DNA of 47,685 nt, taken from assembly GCA_035570275.1 (NCBI GenBank), contig DATMNI010000039.1, positions 1-47,685 of the forward strand, given 5' to 3'. Shown piece after piece: positions 40,318 to 47,685 of the stretch (its first letter is position 1; each line of letters opens with the position of its first letter). The notes beneath the pieces are model-generated. The model ran no database searches. It was not told the DNA's origin and saw only the letters and a program-made list of their open reading frames with translations. The DNA comes from DATMNI01 sp035570275 (lineage in GTDB: Bacteria > Acidobacteriota > Terriglobia > Bryobacterales > Bryobacteraceae). Both the position numbers and the translations under genes were made by a program.

Positions 40318-41497
40318 CCGCGGTGCGCGGCCATCCGCGCTGTTCCTATCGCCCGAAGCGCCCTACCCTTTGGCCGGAGGCGGCGCTTTGCGTTCCGCCT
40401 CGCTCCTGCAATATCTGTCGCTCGGCCACGATGTGGACCTGCTGGTTTTTCGCCAGCCCGGCGCCCCAGACCCCGCGCAGTGCCTTCCCGCCGGTCTGGC
40501 CCGCCGCGTCTTCGTAATCGACCTTCCCGCTACCGGCCGCGGCCCGGCGTCGCGCGTCCTTCGCAATGCCGTGCGGATGGCGCGGCGCGTGCCGCCCCTG
40601 GTAGACCGCTTCGCCGGTTTCGGCGGCGTCATCGCCAGCATGCTGCGGGGCTCCCATTACGACCTGGGGGTGGTGGAACACTTCTGGTGCGCGCCCTATT
40701 GGGAGCAGGTGTCGAAGGTGTGCCGCCACACCGTGCTCGACCTGCATAACGTCGAATCCGTGCTGCACGCCCGCTGTGCCGCGGACCGCGGCGACCGGGC
40801 GGCCTTGGCGCATCGCGTCTTTGGGCGCGCCTCGCTGGTTCTGGAGCGCCGTTGGCTGCCGCGCTATTCTCAAATCCTGACTGCCTCCGAATCCGACGCC
40901 GAACAGGTTCGCGCCATCGCGCCCGGCGCCGGCATCACCGTCTACCCGAATGCCATCCCGCTGACGCCACAACCGCCGGGCTCAGACGAAAACGCCATCG
41001 TCTTCTCCGGCAACCTGGAGTATCACCCCAATATCTCGGCCGTGCGCTTTTTCCGATCCGAGATCTGGCCCCAGCTCCGCCGCCGTTGGCCAGACCTGGC
41101 ATGGCGCCTGGTAGGCAAGAATCCGGCGGCCGTGGCCCGATATACAGCGGGTGACCCGCGCATCCAGGTGGTCGGCCCGGTGGAAGACGCCGTGGCGGCA
41201 CTGGCGCGTTGCCGTGTCGCAGTTGTACCAATACTTACAGGAAGCGGAACGCGGTTCAAAATTCTGGAAGCCTGGGCCGCCGGGTTGCCCGTAGTTTCCA
41301 CTACACTTGGTGCAGAAGGGCTGCCCGCGCAGGATGGGGTGAACCTGCTGCTGGCGGATTCCCCCGCCGCCTTCGCCGAGGCTGTTACAAGGCTGTTGAA
41401 TTGCTCTAATTTGAGACATAACCTGGGCTCGGCCGGAAGGCTATTGCTGGAAAAGGAGTTTACATGGGACGCGGCGTGGAAGAGTTTGGACTTTTAA
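40307..41497 (+). CDS. Glycosyltransferase (GT4-like)
   Basis: 396-residue GT-B glycosyltransferase. APYPLAGGGALRSASLLQYL at the N-terminus, DLHNVESVLHARC in the middle, then NAIVFSGNLEYHPNISAVRFF and a donor site in TGSGTRFKILEAWAAGLPVV. Start is TTG at 40307 inside the previous gene, with GAGGAGG about 12 bases upstream; no in-frame ATG serves. The 11-base overlap suggests translational coupling. Sugar and acceptor cannot be inferred. Confidence 0.88.
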   Translation: MATDRGARPSALFLSPEAPYPLAGGGALRSASLLQYLSLGHDVDLLVFRQPGAPDPAQCLPAGLARRVFVIDLPATGRGPASRVLRNAVRMARRVPPLVDRFAGFGGVIASMLRGSHYDLGVVEHFWCAPYWEQVSKVCRHTVLDLHNVESVLHARCAADRGDRAALAHRVFGRASLVLERRWLPRYSQILTASESDAEQVRAIAPGAGITVYPNAIPLTPQPPGSDENAIVFSGNLEYHPNISAVRFFRSEIWPQLRRRWPDLAWRLVGKNPAAVARYTAGDPRIQVVGPVEDAVAALARCRVAVVPILTGSGTRFKILEAWAAGLPVVSTTLGAEGLPAQDGVNLLLADSPAAFAEAVTRLLNCSNLRHNLGSAGRLLLEKEFTWDAAWKSLDF

Positions 41498-41539
41498 CAC
41501 AGCCGAGGGTCATTAAGGTCCGTTATACTGGACGGGTTG

Positions 41540-42727
41540 ATGCTTTTTGCCGTTGATGCCCACGCCATCGGCCGCCACCTCACGGGCAACGAGGTTTACG
41601 TTCGAAGTCTATTGAACGCATTCGGCGCCTTGGGTACCGACTCGAGGGGTACAGGCTCGAAGGGTGCAGACTCGAAGTTTGTCGCGTACGTGTCCTCCGA
41701 CAGCGCGGCGCAATGCATTCCAGCCAGCATCCGAACCCGGAAGATTGCCGCCAACCCATTCGTGCGTCTCGGGTACGATCTGGCGATGCAGGTTCGCCGG
41801 GATCGTCCCGATCTGCTGCACGTTCAGTACACCGCTCCCATCGGTTGCTCCGCGCCGGTGGTAGTCAGCGTTCACGATGTGAGTTTCCTGGAGCATCCCG
41901 AGTACTTCACCCGCGACCGCGCCTGGCAATTGCAGTGGACCGTGCGGCGCACCGTCAAGCGCGCCGCCAAAATTCTGACCGGAAGCGAATTTTCCAAGTG
42001 GTCCATTCTCAAAGTCTACGGCGACCTGGACGAGAATAAAGTAGTGGTGGTGCCCAACGCGGCCGCCTCGGAATTCCGGCCGCTTTCCCGCGAAGCCGCC
42101 ACCGTGGCACTGCGCGAGCGGTTTTCCGTTGCCGCGCCATTCATCCTGTCGGTGGGCGATCTGCAGCCCCGTAAGAACCAGATTGGCCTGATCCGGGCCT
42201 TTGCCCGCATGGTGAAGGCATACCCGCAGCTCAAGCAGCACCTGGTGCTGGCCGGAAAGGAAACCTGGTTTGCCGACCAGGTCCACAAAGCGGCGCGCGA
42301 TTCGGGCGTGGCCGACCGCATTCAATTCTTCGGCTTCGTTTCCGACCAGGATCTGCTGCAGCTCTACAACGGCTGTGACCTTTTCGTTTTCCCATCATTT
42401 TACGAAGGTTTCGGCCTGCCGGCGCTGGAAGCCATGGCTTGCGGCCGCGCCGTAGTCTGTTCCCATACGTCGGCGCTGCCGGAGGTGGTGGACGGCGCGG
42501 CCATTCTCTTCGACCCCTACTCCACCGACGAGATCGTTCGGGCGATCGCCGATCTGCTGCTGGATTCCGAACTTCGCCTGCGCTACGAACGCCTGGGCCT
42601 GCAGCGGGCGGCGCACTTCAGTTGGCAGAAAACAGCGCAGCTCACACTCGAAGTCTTTCACAACGTACTGGAGCAGCCGCGCGTGCCTGCCGCGCGCGAG
42701 CGTTCCCGAACCATAGTTCACCGATGA
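41540..42727 (+). CDS. Glycosyltransferase family 4 protein with an internal repeat
   Basis: 395-residue GT4 enzyme. GRHLTGNEVYVRSLLNAFG is the N-terminal motif; FILSVGDLQPRKNQIGLIRAF and PSFYEGFGLPALEAMACGRA mark the donor domain. Residues about 32-46 (GTDSRGTGSKGADSK) come from three 15-base tandem units and form a loop in the acceptor domain. TATACT at 41524 could be a -10 element but no -35 matches. The stop overlaps the start of the DUF3108 gene (ATGA). Confidence 0.9.
   Translation: MLFAVDAHAIGRHLTGNEVYVRSLLNAFGALGTDSRGTGSKGADSKFVAYVSSDSAAQCIPASIRTRKIAANPFVRLGYDLAMQVRRDRPDLLHVQYTAPIGCSAPVVVSVHDVSFLEHPEYFTRDRAWQLQWTVRRTVKRAAKILTGSEFSKWSILKVYGDLDENKVVVVPNAAASEFRPLSREAATVALRERFSVAAPFILSVGDLQPRKNQIGLIRAFARMVKAYPQLKQHLVLAGKETWFADQVHKAARDSGVADRIQFFGFVSDQDLLQLYNGCDLFVFPSFYEGFGLPALEAMACGRAVVCSHTSALPEVVDGAAILFDPYSTDEIVRAIADLLLDSELRLRYERLGLQRAAHFSWQKTAQLTLEVFHNVLEQPRVPAARERSRTIVHR
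41633..41677. repeat. 15-base tandem repeat in a glycosyltransferase gene
   Basis: Three adjacent units at 41633-41647, 41648-41662 and 41663-41677, each near GGTACAGACTCGAAG, coding for GT(D/G)S(R/K)-type pentapeptides. Confidence 0.85.
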
Positions 42728-43500
42728 ATCTCAGTTTACCGATGAATCTCAGTTCACAGATGAATCTCCTTCGGCCTCTTATCCTGATTTCCATGGTGGC
42801 GGCGCCTGGCCTGCCCGCCGCCGACAACCTCACGGGCTTTCCTTTCCAGAACGAGACCCTGCGGTACAACGTCAACTGGCCCAGCGGGCTGAGCCTGGGC
42901 GAAGCTATTGTCAGTGCCAGCAAGGTCACCGCCGGGAAGGACACCGCGAGTAAGCCGGGTGCGGCGTGGAACTTCGCTCTCAATCTGACCGTCAGTATCC
43001 CAGGCTTTCCGCTGGGCGACACATATCGTTCCAGCGCCGCGGCTACCGACTTGTGCTCCACGGAATTGAACCGCGAAGTCAGCCACGGCAGCAAAAAGGT
43101 CACCGAGAAAACCACCTTCGACCAGAAGAATGGCACCGCCAAACGCCAGACCGTTACTCCTGCCGGCGGCGGCTCGAGTGACCTCAGCTTTCACGGCTGC
43201 GGGCAGGATGGGCTGGCCTTCTGGTTCTTCGCGCGGCGTGAACTTGGGCAGGGAAGAGTGCCACCGCCCGAAACGGTATTCTTCGGATCGGGTTACACAG
43301 TTCGGCTGGAGTACACCGGCGCCCAAACCATTCCGGTGGCCGAGAAACCGACGGTGACCGACCATCTGGTGGCGCACGTAAAAGGCCCGGCGTCCGATTT
43401 CACCTTCGAAATCTTCTACGCGCGCGACGCGGCGCGCACCCCGCTGCTCCTCAAGGTCCCAGTCACGGTAGGCACGATTTCCCTGGAACTGGTGCGCTAG
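42724..43500 (+). CDS. DUF3108 domain protein, exported
   Basis: 258 residues from the first ATG. The N-terminus MNLSLPMNLSSQMNLL contains three starts in 18-base tandem units; the third (42760) directly precedes a signal peptide (LRPLILISMVAAPGLPAA), so it may be the native start. The mature part opens LRYNVNWPSGLSLGEA, typical of DUF3108, and is beta-rich (PGFPLGDTYRSSAAA, VEYTGAQ-like strands). DUF3108 proteins are probably periplasmic; their role is unknown. It overlaps the upstream glycosyltransferase by four bases, so it belongs to the polysaccharide operon. Confidence 0.82.
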   Translation: MNLSLPMNLSSQMNLLRPLILISMVAAPGLPAADNLTGFPFQNETLRYNVNWPSGLSLGEAIVSASKVTAGKDTASKPGAAWNFALNLTVSIPGFPLGDTYRSSAAATDLCSTELNREVSHGSKKVTEKTTFDQKNGTAKRQTVTPAGGGSSDLSFHGCGQDGLAFWFFARRELGQGRVPPPETVFFGSGYTVRLEYTGAQTIPVAEKPTVTDHLVAHVKGPASDFTFEIFYARDAARTPLLLKVPVTVGTISLELVR

Positions 43501-43515
43501 GGTCAAGCTTCTATG

Positions 43516-43836
43516 AACCGCAGAGACGCTGAGACGCTGAGGAAAGCGCAGAGAAAGGCAACTATGGTTTGGCGTACACAAAGGCCGAGCCGGCCCGGTA
43601 AGCCCGTGTTTGGCGCGCAGAGGAAGCAGAGACATCGTTGGCTGCTCTGGTGCGCAAGTGTGTCCGGCGGGCAGCCCCAACCAACCGCGACACGCTCCGC
43701 AGCGCCAGCATGGGAGTGTCTCTGCTTCCTCTGCGCACCAGCCTGGGGATTTCTGTCAAGCCCCACACCACGCATAGGGTCAAACCAGATCTGGTCTTCC
43801 TCTGCGCTTTCTCTGCGGCTCTGCGTCTCTGCGGTG
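43516..43836. repeat. Nested inverted-repeat element (about 320 bp)
   Basis: Outer arms 43516-43557 and 43796-43836 pair over about 40 bases with a few mismatches (GCAGAGACGC-type units). Inner arms 43615-43634 and 43717-43736 pair perfectly over 20 bases (GCGCAGAGGAAGCAGAGACA). No gene is carried. The element fills the gap between the DUF3108 and fusion genes, and the plus strand stays open through it, giving a false 5' extension to the fusion gene. Confidence 0.85.
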
Positions 43837-43874
43837 AGCGTGCTCTTTCGGTCCGTCGCGGAGCCTCGCTGAAA

Positions 43875-45980
43875 ATGCGCCTGGCATTTTTCTCCCCGCT
43901 GCCCCCGGCGCGCAGCGGGATCGCCGACTATTCCGAAGCGCTGCTGGCGTCACTCAAGCCGCTGATTGGCGCCGAACACGGCTCGGATTCGGGACACGGC
44001 TCCGATTCGGAACACGGCTCCGATTTGGGACACGGCTCCGGGGTCGAAGTCTTTTCGGGCGGCCACCAGCCGTATGACCCGGCCCGGTTCGATATCGCTC
44101 TCTACCACGTCGGCAACAACGGCCATCACGGCTTCGTTTACGAAACCGCGCTGCGGCATCCGGGAGTGGTGGTGATGCATGAATCCAACCTGCACCACCT
44201 CATGGCCGACCTCACCATCAAACGCGGCGATTGGGACGGCTACGTGCGCGAGTGCGAATACAACGGCGGCGCAGCGGCGCGCGAATTCGCCCTCCGTGTG
44301 CGGCGCCTGGAAATCGGGCCGGACTACGAGGGCGTGCCGATGACGCGTCGGCTGCTGGATTCGGCCCGCGGCATCGTGGTGCACAGCCGCTTCATGGCCC
44401 GCGAAATGCGCGCCGCCGGATTCGTGGGGCCGGTGGCGGTGATTCCCCACGGCGCCTGGATTCCGGAAGGCCACCGCGCCGCCTACCGCTACAAACTGGG
44501 GCTGGACGAAGTGACGCCGCTGGTGGGCATCTTCGGGTTTCTGAAACCCTACAAGCGCATCCCCGAGTCTTTGCGGGCCTTCCGCCGCCTGGTGCGCCTG
44601 GTGCCCAACGCCCGCATGATCCTGGTGGGCGAGGCCCATCCGGAATTCCCCGTGGAGCCGTTGATCCGCTCCATGGGTCTCTCGGCCAATGTTCGCGTGC
44701 TGGGCTTCACGCCCATCGCGGAATTCGTCGGCTATCTGAGCGCCTGCGACATCGTGCTCAACCTGCGATATCCCACCGTGGGGGAAAGTTCCGGCACGCT
44801 GCTGCGCTCGCTCGGCCTGGGCAAGGCCGTTATGGTATCCGAACTCGGCTCGTTTCAGGAATTCCCGGAGGATGTCTGTCTCAAGGTGCCGGTGGGCGCG
44901 GGCGAAGAAGACCTGATCTTCGAGTACCTGAACCTGCTGGTATCGCGGCCGGACGTGACGCGGCAGTTGGGAGCCCGCGCCAGGGATTACGTGGCGCGCG
45001 AGTGCAATTGGGATACGGTGGCCCGGCAGTACGCCGGGTTCCTGGAAGCCGTGGTGGCGAGGCGCGAATGGTCGCCGCCAGGAAAAGCGCCGTTCGAGCC
45101 GGAAGGCGGGCCGCGAGCCGAGCCGCAAGCCCCACCGCAAGCATTGCCGGACGCCGCGCCGGCAACCCAGCCGGCAGCCCAGCCGCAAGCGGCGCCCGTG
45201 GACCCGGAATACCTCAACGGCTGGGCCGTTTCCGACGCCTCCCGCGGCTACCTGGAGACCCATCAGACCCGCCTGATCAAGACGCTGGAAATCACACCGC
45301 CCGGCACTGCCGCCGACCGCATTCTGGAAATGGGCGCTTACCTGCAAATCACGCCCGCACTGCGCTCGAAGCTGGGTTATGGCGAAGTCCGCGGCTGCTA
45401 CTATGGCAAACCTGGGCGCTCCGATCATCGCGAGGTCACCTCCGCCACCGGCGAACACTTCGCCTGCGAGATCGACCACTTCGATGCCGAGAAGGACCCG
45501 TTCCCTTATCCCGATGGCCACTTCTCCACCGTGCTCTGCGGCGAGCTGATCGAGCACTTGTTCGAAGACCCGATGCACCTCATGAGCGAGGTCAACCGCA
45601 TTCTGAAACCGGGGGGCCATTTCGTGCTGACCACGCCCAACGTGGCGGCGCTGCGCGGCATTTCGGCCATTCTGCAGGGGTACCATCCCGGCTTCTTCCA
45701 CGCCTATATCCGGCCGGCGGATTCCGGTGAAGTGGATGCGCGCCACAACCGCGAATACACGCCGCGCGAGATCCACAAACTGATGGAGAATTCCGGTTTC
45801 GAGGTGACGCGCCTGGAGACCGGCGAATTCCGCGACGAGCCGCACCCCGAGTTCGGCTGGGTGCTGCACCTGCTGCGGCACTACTGGCTGGAAACCGATC
45901 TGCGAGGCGACGGAATTTACGCGCTGGGACGGAAAACCGGGCCGGTGAAGGAGCGGTATCCGGAGTGGTTGTATTCTTAG
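43875..45980 (+). CDS. Glycosyltransferase-methyltransferase fusion
   Basis: 701 residues. The N-terminal GT4 part (about 1-400) opens FFSPLPPARSGIADYSEALL and contains VGIFGFLKPYKRIPESLRAF and the donor segment VGESSGTLLRSLGLGKAV. A linker of Pro/Ala/Gln (about 410-445) follows. The C-terminal part is a class I SAM-dependent methyltransferase: DRILEMGAYLQITPAL, PFPYPDGHFSTVLCGELIEH and LKPGGHFVLTTPN. It may add and methylate a sugar, for example as a chain-capping step. Near residues 34-57 a His/Gly/Ser/Asp hexapeptide repeats four times. The ATG at 43875 is chosen because upstream sequence is a repeat element. Confidence 0.88.
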   Translation: MRLAFFSPLPPARSGIADYSEALLASLKPLIGAEHGSDSGHGSDSEHGSDLGHGSGVEVFSGGHQPYDPARFDIALYHVGNNGHHGFVYETALRHPGVVVMHESNLHHLMADLTIKRGDWDGYVRECEYNGGAAAREFALRVRRLEIGPDYEGVPMTRRLLDSARGIVVHSRFMAREMRAAGFVGPVAVIPHGAWIPEGHRAAYRYKLGLDEVTPLVGIFGFLKPYKRIPESLRAFRRLVRLVPNARMILVGEAHPEFPVEPLIRSMGLSANVRVLGFTPIAEFVGYLSACDIVLNLRYPTVGESSGTLLRSLGLGKAVMVSELGSFQEFPEDVCLKVPVGAGEEDLIFEYLNLLVSRPDVTRQLGARARDYVARECNWDTVARQYAGFLEAVVARREWSPPGKAPFEPEGGPRAEPQAPPQALPDAAPATQPAAQPQAAPVDPEYLNGWAVSDASRGYLETHQTRLIKTLEITPPGTAADRILEMGAYLQITPALRSKLGYGEVRGCYYGKPGRSDHREVTSATGEHFACEIDHFDAEKDPFPYPDGHFSTVLCGELIEHLFEDPMHLMSEVNRILKPGGHFVLTTPNVAALRGISAILQGYHPGFFHAYIRPADSGEVDARHNREYTPREIHKLMENSGFEVTRLETGEFRDEPHPEFGWVLHLLRHYWLETDLRGDGIYALGRKTGPVKERYPEWLYS
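43974..44045. repeat. 18-base tandem repeat in the fusion gene
   Basis: Four units at 43974-43991, 43992-44009, 44010-44027 and 44028-44045, each near GAACACGGCTCCGATTCG, coding for (E/G)HGSDS. The frame is kept. Confidence 0.88.
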
Positions 45981-45995
45981 GAGTTGTCAGTGGGA

Positions 45996-46088
45996 AGTTG
46001 TCAGTCGTCAGTTGTCAGTCGTCAGTCAAAAACAGTGGGCGCGCGCCCGAGGTGTTGACTGAAAACTGATAACTGATGACTGACAACT
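45996..46088. repeat. Inverted repeat with 32-base arms
   Basis: Arms 45996-46027 and 46057-46088 are near complements made of AGTTGTCAGTCGTC-type units; the loop is GC-rich (GGGCGCGCGCCC, itself palindromic). It lies between the fusion gene and the export permease on the same strand and may attenuate transcription. Confidence 0.82.
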
Positions 46089-46097
46089 AATGCGCCG

Positions 46098-47327
46098 ATG
46101 AACGCCACCTACTTACAGCACGACGTTTCGCTCGACCCGGACGGCCGCACGGTGCACGCGCGGTTCGGCGTTCGCAACGACACCGGGGAAGCCTGGCGCG
46201 CCGCCGAGGGCTTCGGCTTCGGCTACCATCTGTTCGATGCCGATACCGGCACGCTGATTATCGACGGCGCCCGCGTGCATCCCGCCGGCGATGTGAAACC
46301 CGGCGAAACCGCGCGCGTGCAATTGGATTTCGAACTGCCCGCGGAGGATGGCCGCTACCAGGTGCTGCTTTCGGCGATGCGCGAAAACGTCTGCTGGTAT
46401 TACGAGCAGGGCTGGCCGTTTCTGCTGGTGGAAGGCGCCACCGAGCGCGGCGCGGCCAGGCTGGAGCGCGTGCGCGTGGCCAACGCCCGGGCGCTGGGCC
46501 GCAGCCGCGCGCTGCGCGCCCTCGGCCGGGCATTTTACTTTCCCGTGCTCACCATCTGGCGCAACCACGGCTTGATCCGCGTGATGGTGCGGCGCGATGT
46601 GCTGGGCCGCTACCGCGGCTCGTTCGGCGGCTCGTTCTGGACGGTGATCAATCCGCTGCTGCTGATGCTCACCTACCTCTTCGTGTTCGGCTTCGTACTG
46701 GACTCGAAGTTTCCCGGCGACCCCAGCAAAACCGGTTTCGCGCTCTACTACCTGGCCGGCATGCTGCCCTGGCTGGCCTTCAGCGAAGCCGTGGGCCGCG
46801 CGCCCGGCGTGATGCTGGAGCATCGCAATTTCGTCAAGAAACTGGTATTCGCCGTGGAGACGCTGCCGGTGAATCTGGTGGTTTCGGGCCTGGTCAACCA
46901 GTTTTTCGCGGTGCTGCTATATTGCGCCTTCCTGCTGGCGGTGCGCCACCGCGTGCCGGCGTCGGTGCTGTGGCTGCCGGTGCTGTTGGTGCCGCAAATC
47001 CTGTTCACCGCCGGTCTGAGCTGGTTTCTGGCCGCACTGGGCGTGTTCGCGCGCGACCTGGGACAGATCATGGGCTTCGTGATGACCATCTGGTTTTTCA
47101 TCACGCCGATCTGTTACGCCGAAAGCTCCCTGCCCAAGGCCGCGGTGCCGCTGATGTCGAAGAACCCGATTTACGTTCTGGTGCGCGGCTACCGCACCGT
47201 CTTTCTGGAGAACCACGCGCCCGATTTCGGCCCGCTGTGGAAGCTGTGGCTGCTGGCCGCGGTGGTGTTCATTCTGGGCCACGCCTGGTTTTACAAATTG
47301 CGGAAATCCTTCGCCGACATGATGTAA
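46098..47327 (+). CDS. ABC-2 polysaccharide export permease (Wzm-like) with an extra N-terminal domain
   Basis: 409 residues. The C-terminal 265 residues are a Wzm/KpsM-type permease with six membrane segments: VRRDVLGRYRGSFGGSFW lead-in, LLLMLTYLFVFGFVL, ALYYLAGMLPWLAFSEAVGR, and IMGFVMTIWFFITPICYAES. The first 115 or so residues are a beta-sandwich: VHARFGVRNDTGEAW, GFGFGYHLFDADTGTLIIDG, VKPGETARVQLDFELP, and ENVCWYYEQGWPFLLVE. This resembles the carbohydrate-binding C-terminal domain of Wzt. No ATPase gene follows in the window. It should move undecaprenyl-linked glycan across the membrane. Confidence 0.88.
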   Translation: MNATYLQHDVSLDPDGRTVHARFGVRNDTGEAWRAAEGFGFGYHLFDADTGTLIIDGARVHPAGDVKPGETARVQLDFELPAEDGRYQVLLSAMRENVCWYYEQGWPFLLVEGATERGAARLERVRVANARALGRSRALRALGRAFYFPVLTIWRNHGLIRVMVRRDVLGRYRGSFGGSFWTVINPLLLMLTYLFVFGFVLDSKFPGDPSKTGFALYYLAGMLPWLAFSEAVGRAPGVMLEHRNFVKKLVFAVETLPVNLVVSGLVNQFFAVLLYCAFLLAVRHRVPASVLWLPVLLVPQILFTAGLSWFLAALGVFARDLGQIMGFVMTIWFFITPICYAESSLPKAAVPLMSKNPIYVLVRGYRTVFLENHAPDFGPLWKLWLLAAVVFILGHAWFYKLRKSFADMM

Positions 47328-47455
47328 GGTGGCGCATGCTTGAGCTTGCGCCTGATTTGCCCCAGCGGGGACGCGCGTAAACCACCGACAGATTCCCCGG
47401 ACGAGGCGAGTTTGGATATGATCAGGCAGTTGCCTGGCGCGAGGAGGTAATGTGC

Positions 47456-47685
47456 ATGGTAGATGACGGATCGATATTGGTAACCGGGGCAGCCGGCCAA
47501 GTGGGGTCGGTCGGACGCACCGTCGTCGGCCTGCTACTCGATCAAGGCCTTCCGGTTCGCGCCATGGTGCGGCGCGACGACGAACGGGCGGCGTCGCTAC
47601 GAGCCGCCGGCGCCCAAGTGGTGGTCGGCGACCTGCTCGAACCGGGTGATGTTTATCGCGTCGTCAGCGGCTGCAGCCGGGTCTA
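47456..47685 (+). CDS. NmrA/SDR-like NAD(P)-binding protein, cut by the window end
   Basis: Partial; 76 residues visible. SILVTGAAGQVGSVGRTVVG is a Rossmann dinucleotide-binding motif, followed by GLPVRAMVRRDDERA and GAQVVVGDLLEPG, as in NmrA-type or atypical SDR proteins. AGGAGG at 47442 suits the ATG at 47456 better than the one at 47450. Its link to the polysaccharide locus is unknown. Confidence 0.8.
   Translation, partial: MVDDGSILVTGAAGQVGSVGRTVVGLLLDQGLPVRAMVRRDDERAASLRAAGAQVVVGDLLEPGDVYRVVSGCSRV

Noticed and set aside
43638..43874. N-terminal extension of the glycosyltransferase-methyltransferase protein
   Set aside because: The 79 extra codons lie inside the inverted-repeat element; the GT4 motif begins right after the ATG at 43875.

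Overview
The window is GC-rich chromosomal DNA, most likely from an Acidobacterium of the Bryobacterales (Candidatus Solibacter) type. Evidence for this: a TIGR03435-type protein preceded in frame by a remnant of a BlaR1-like M56 peptidase, a protein resembling the TIGR03437 Solibacter family, carboxypeptidase-regulatory-like proteins, two DUF4159 proteins, a large DUF5060 protein, a Kgd-type single-chain 2-oxoglutarate dehydrogenase, and many dispersed inverted repeats. I saw no rRNA, tRNA, CRISPR array, phage gene or intact transposase. Taxonomy is inferred from gene families only.

Layout. 0.1-9.0 kb is mostly housekeeping: phenylalanine 4-hydroxylase and a bactofilin on the plus strand, then minus-strand DinB-like, RNB ribonuclease, DUF423, DUF4159 and the 1234-residue 2-oxoglutarate dehydrogenase (kgd type). 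9.0-17.3 kb is a rearranged, repeat-rich zone. It holds two DUF433/DUF5615 toxin-antitoxin-like pairs (one frameshifted), two secreted carboxypeptidase-regulatory-like proteins, a secreted TIGR03437-like protein, a decayed GxxExxY gene between inverted repeats, and extra copies of the two ends of the kgd gene. 17.3-26.3 kb has an APC permease with a cytosolic tail, the TIGR03435 protein, an M13 metallopeptidase, a VapBC-like pair, tsaB and the DUF5060 protein. 26.3-29.9 kb is an accessory islet: ASCH protein, a small coupled unknown, an HNH endonuclease, a small Cys-rich protein and an orphan HigA-like regulator. 29.9-35.9 kb holds a cupin, a GH13 amylase, a gluconate-dehydrogenase-like pair (subunit 3 plus GMC flavoprotein), a second DUF4159 gene with a remnant of a further copy beside it, and another cupin.

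35.9-47.3 kb is a polysaccharide locus. It encodes dTDP-sugar synthesis (rfbA, rfbC, rfbB), three GT4-type glycosyltransferases, a DUF3108 protein, a glycosyltransferase-methyltransferase fusion, and an ABC-2 (Wzm-type) export permease that carries an extra N-terminal domain. No rfbD and no ATP-binding Wzt partner lie inside the window. The last gene, an NmrA/SDR-like protein, runs off the end.

The most unusual feature is the repeat architecture. The 5' leader and start of kgd occur three times, once as the start of an unrelated gene. The 3' end of kgd with its terminator hairpin occurs in two further decayed copies that share the same frameshifts. The hairpin belongs to a family of short inverted repeats, one of which sits in frame inside the signal-peptide region of the DUF5060 gene. 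Several genes also carry short in-frame tandem duplications.
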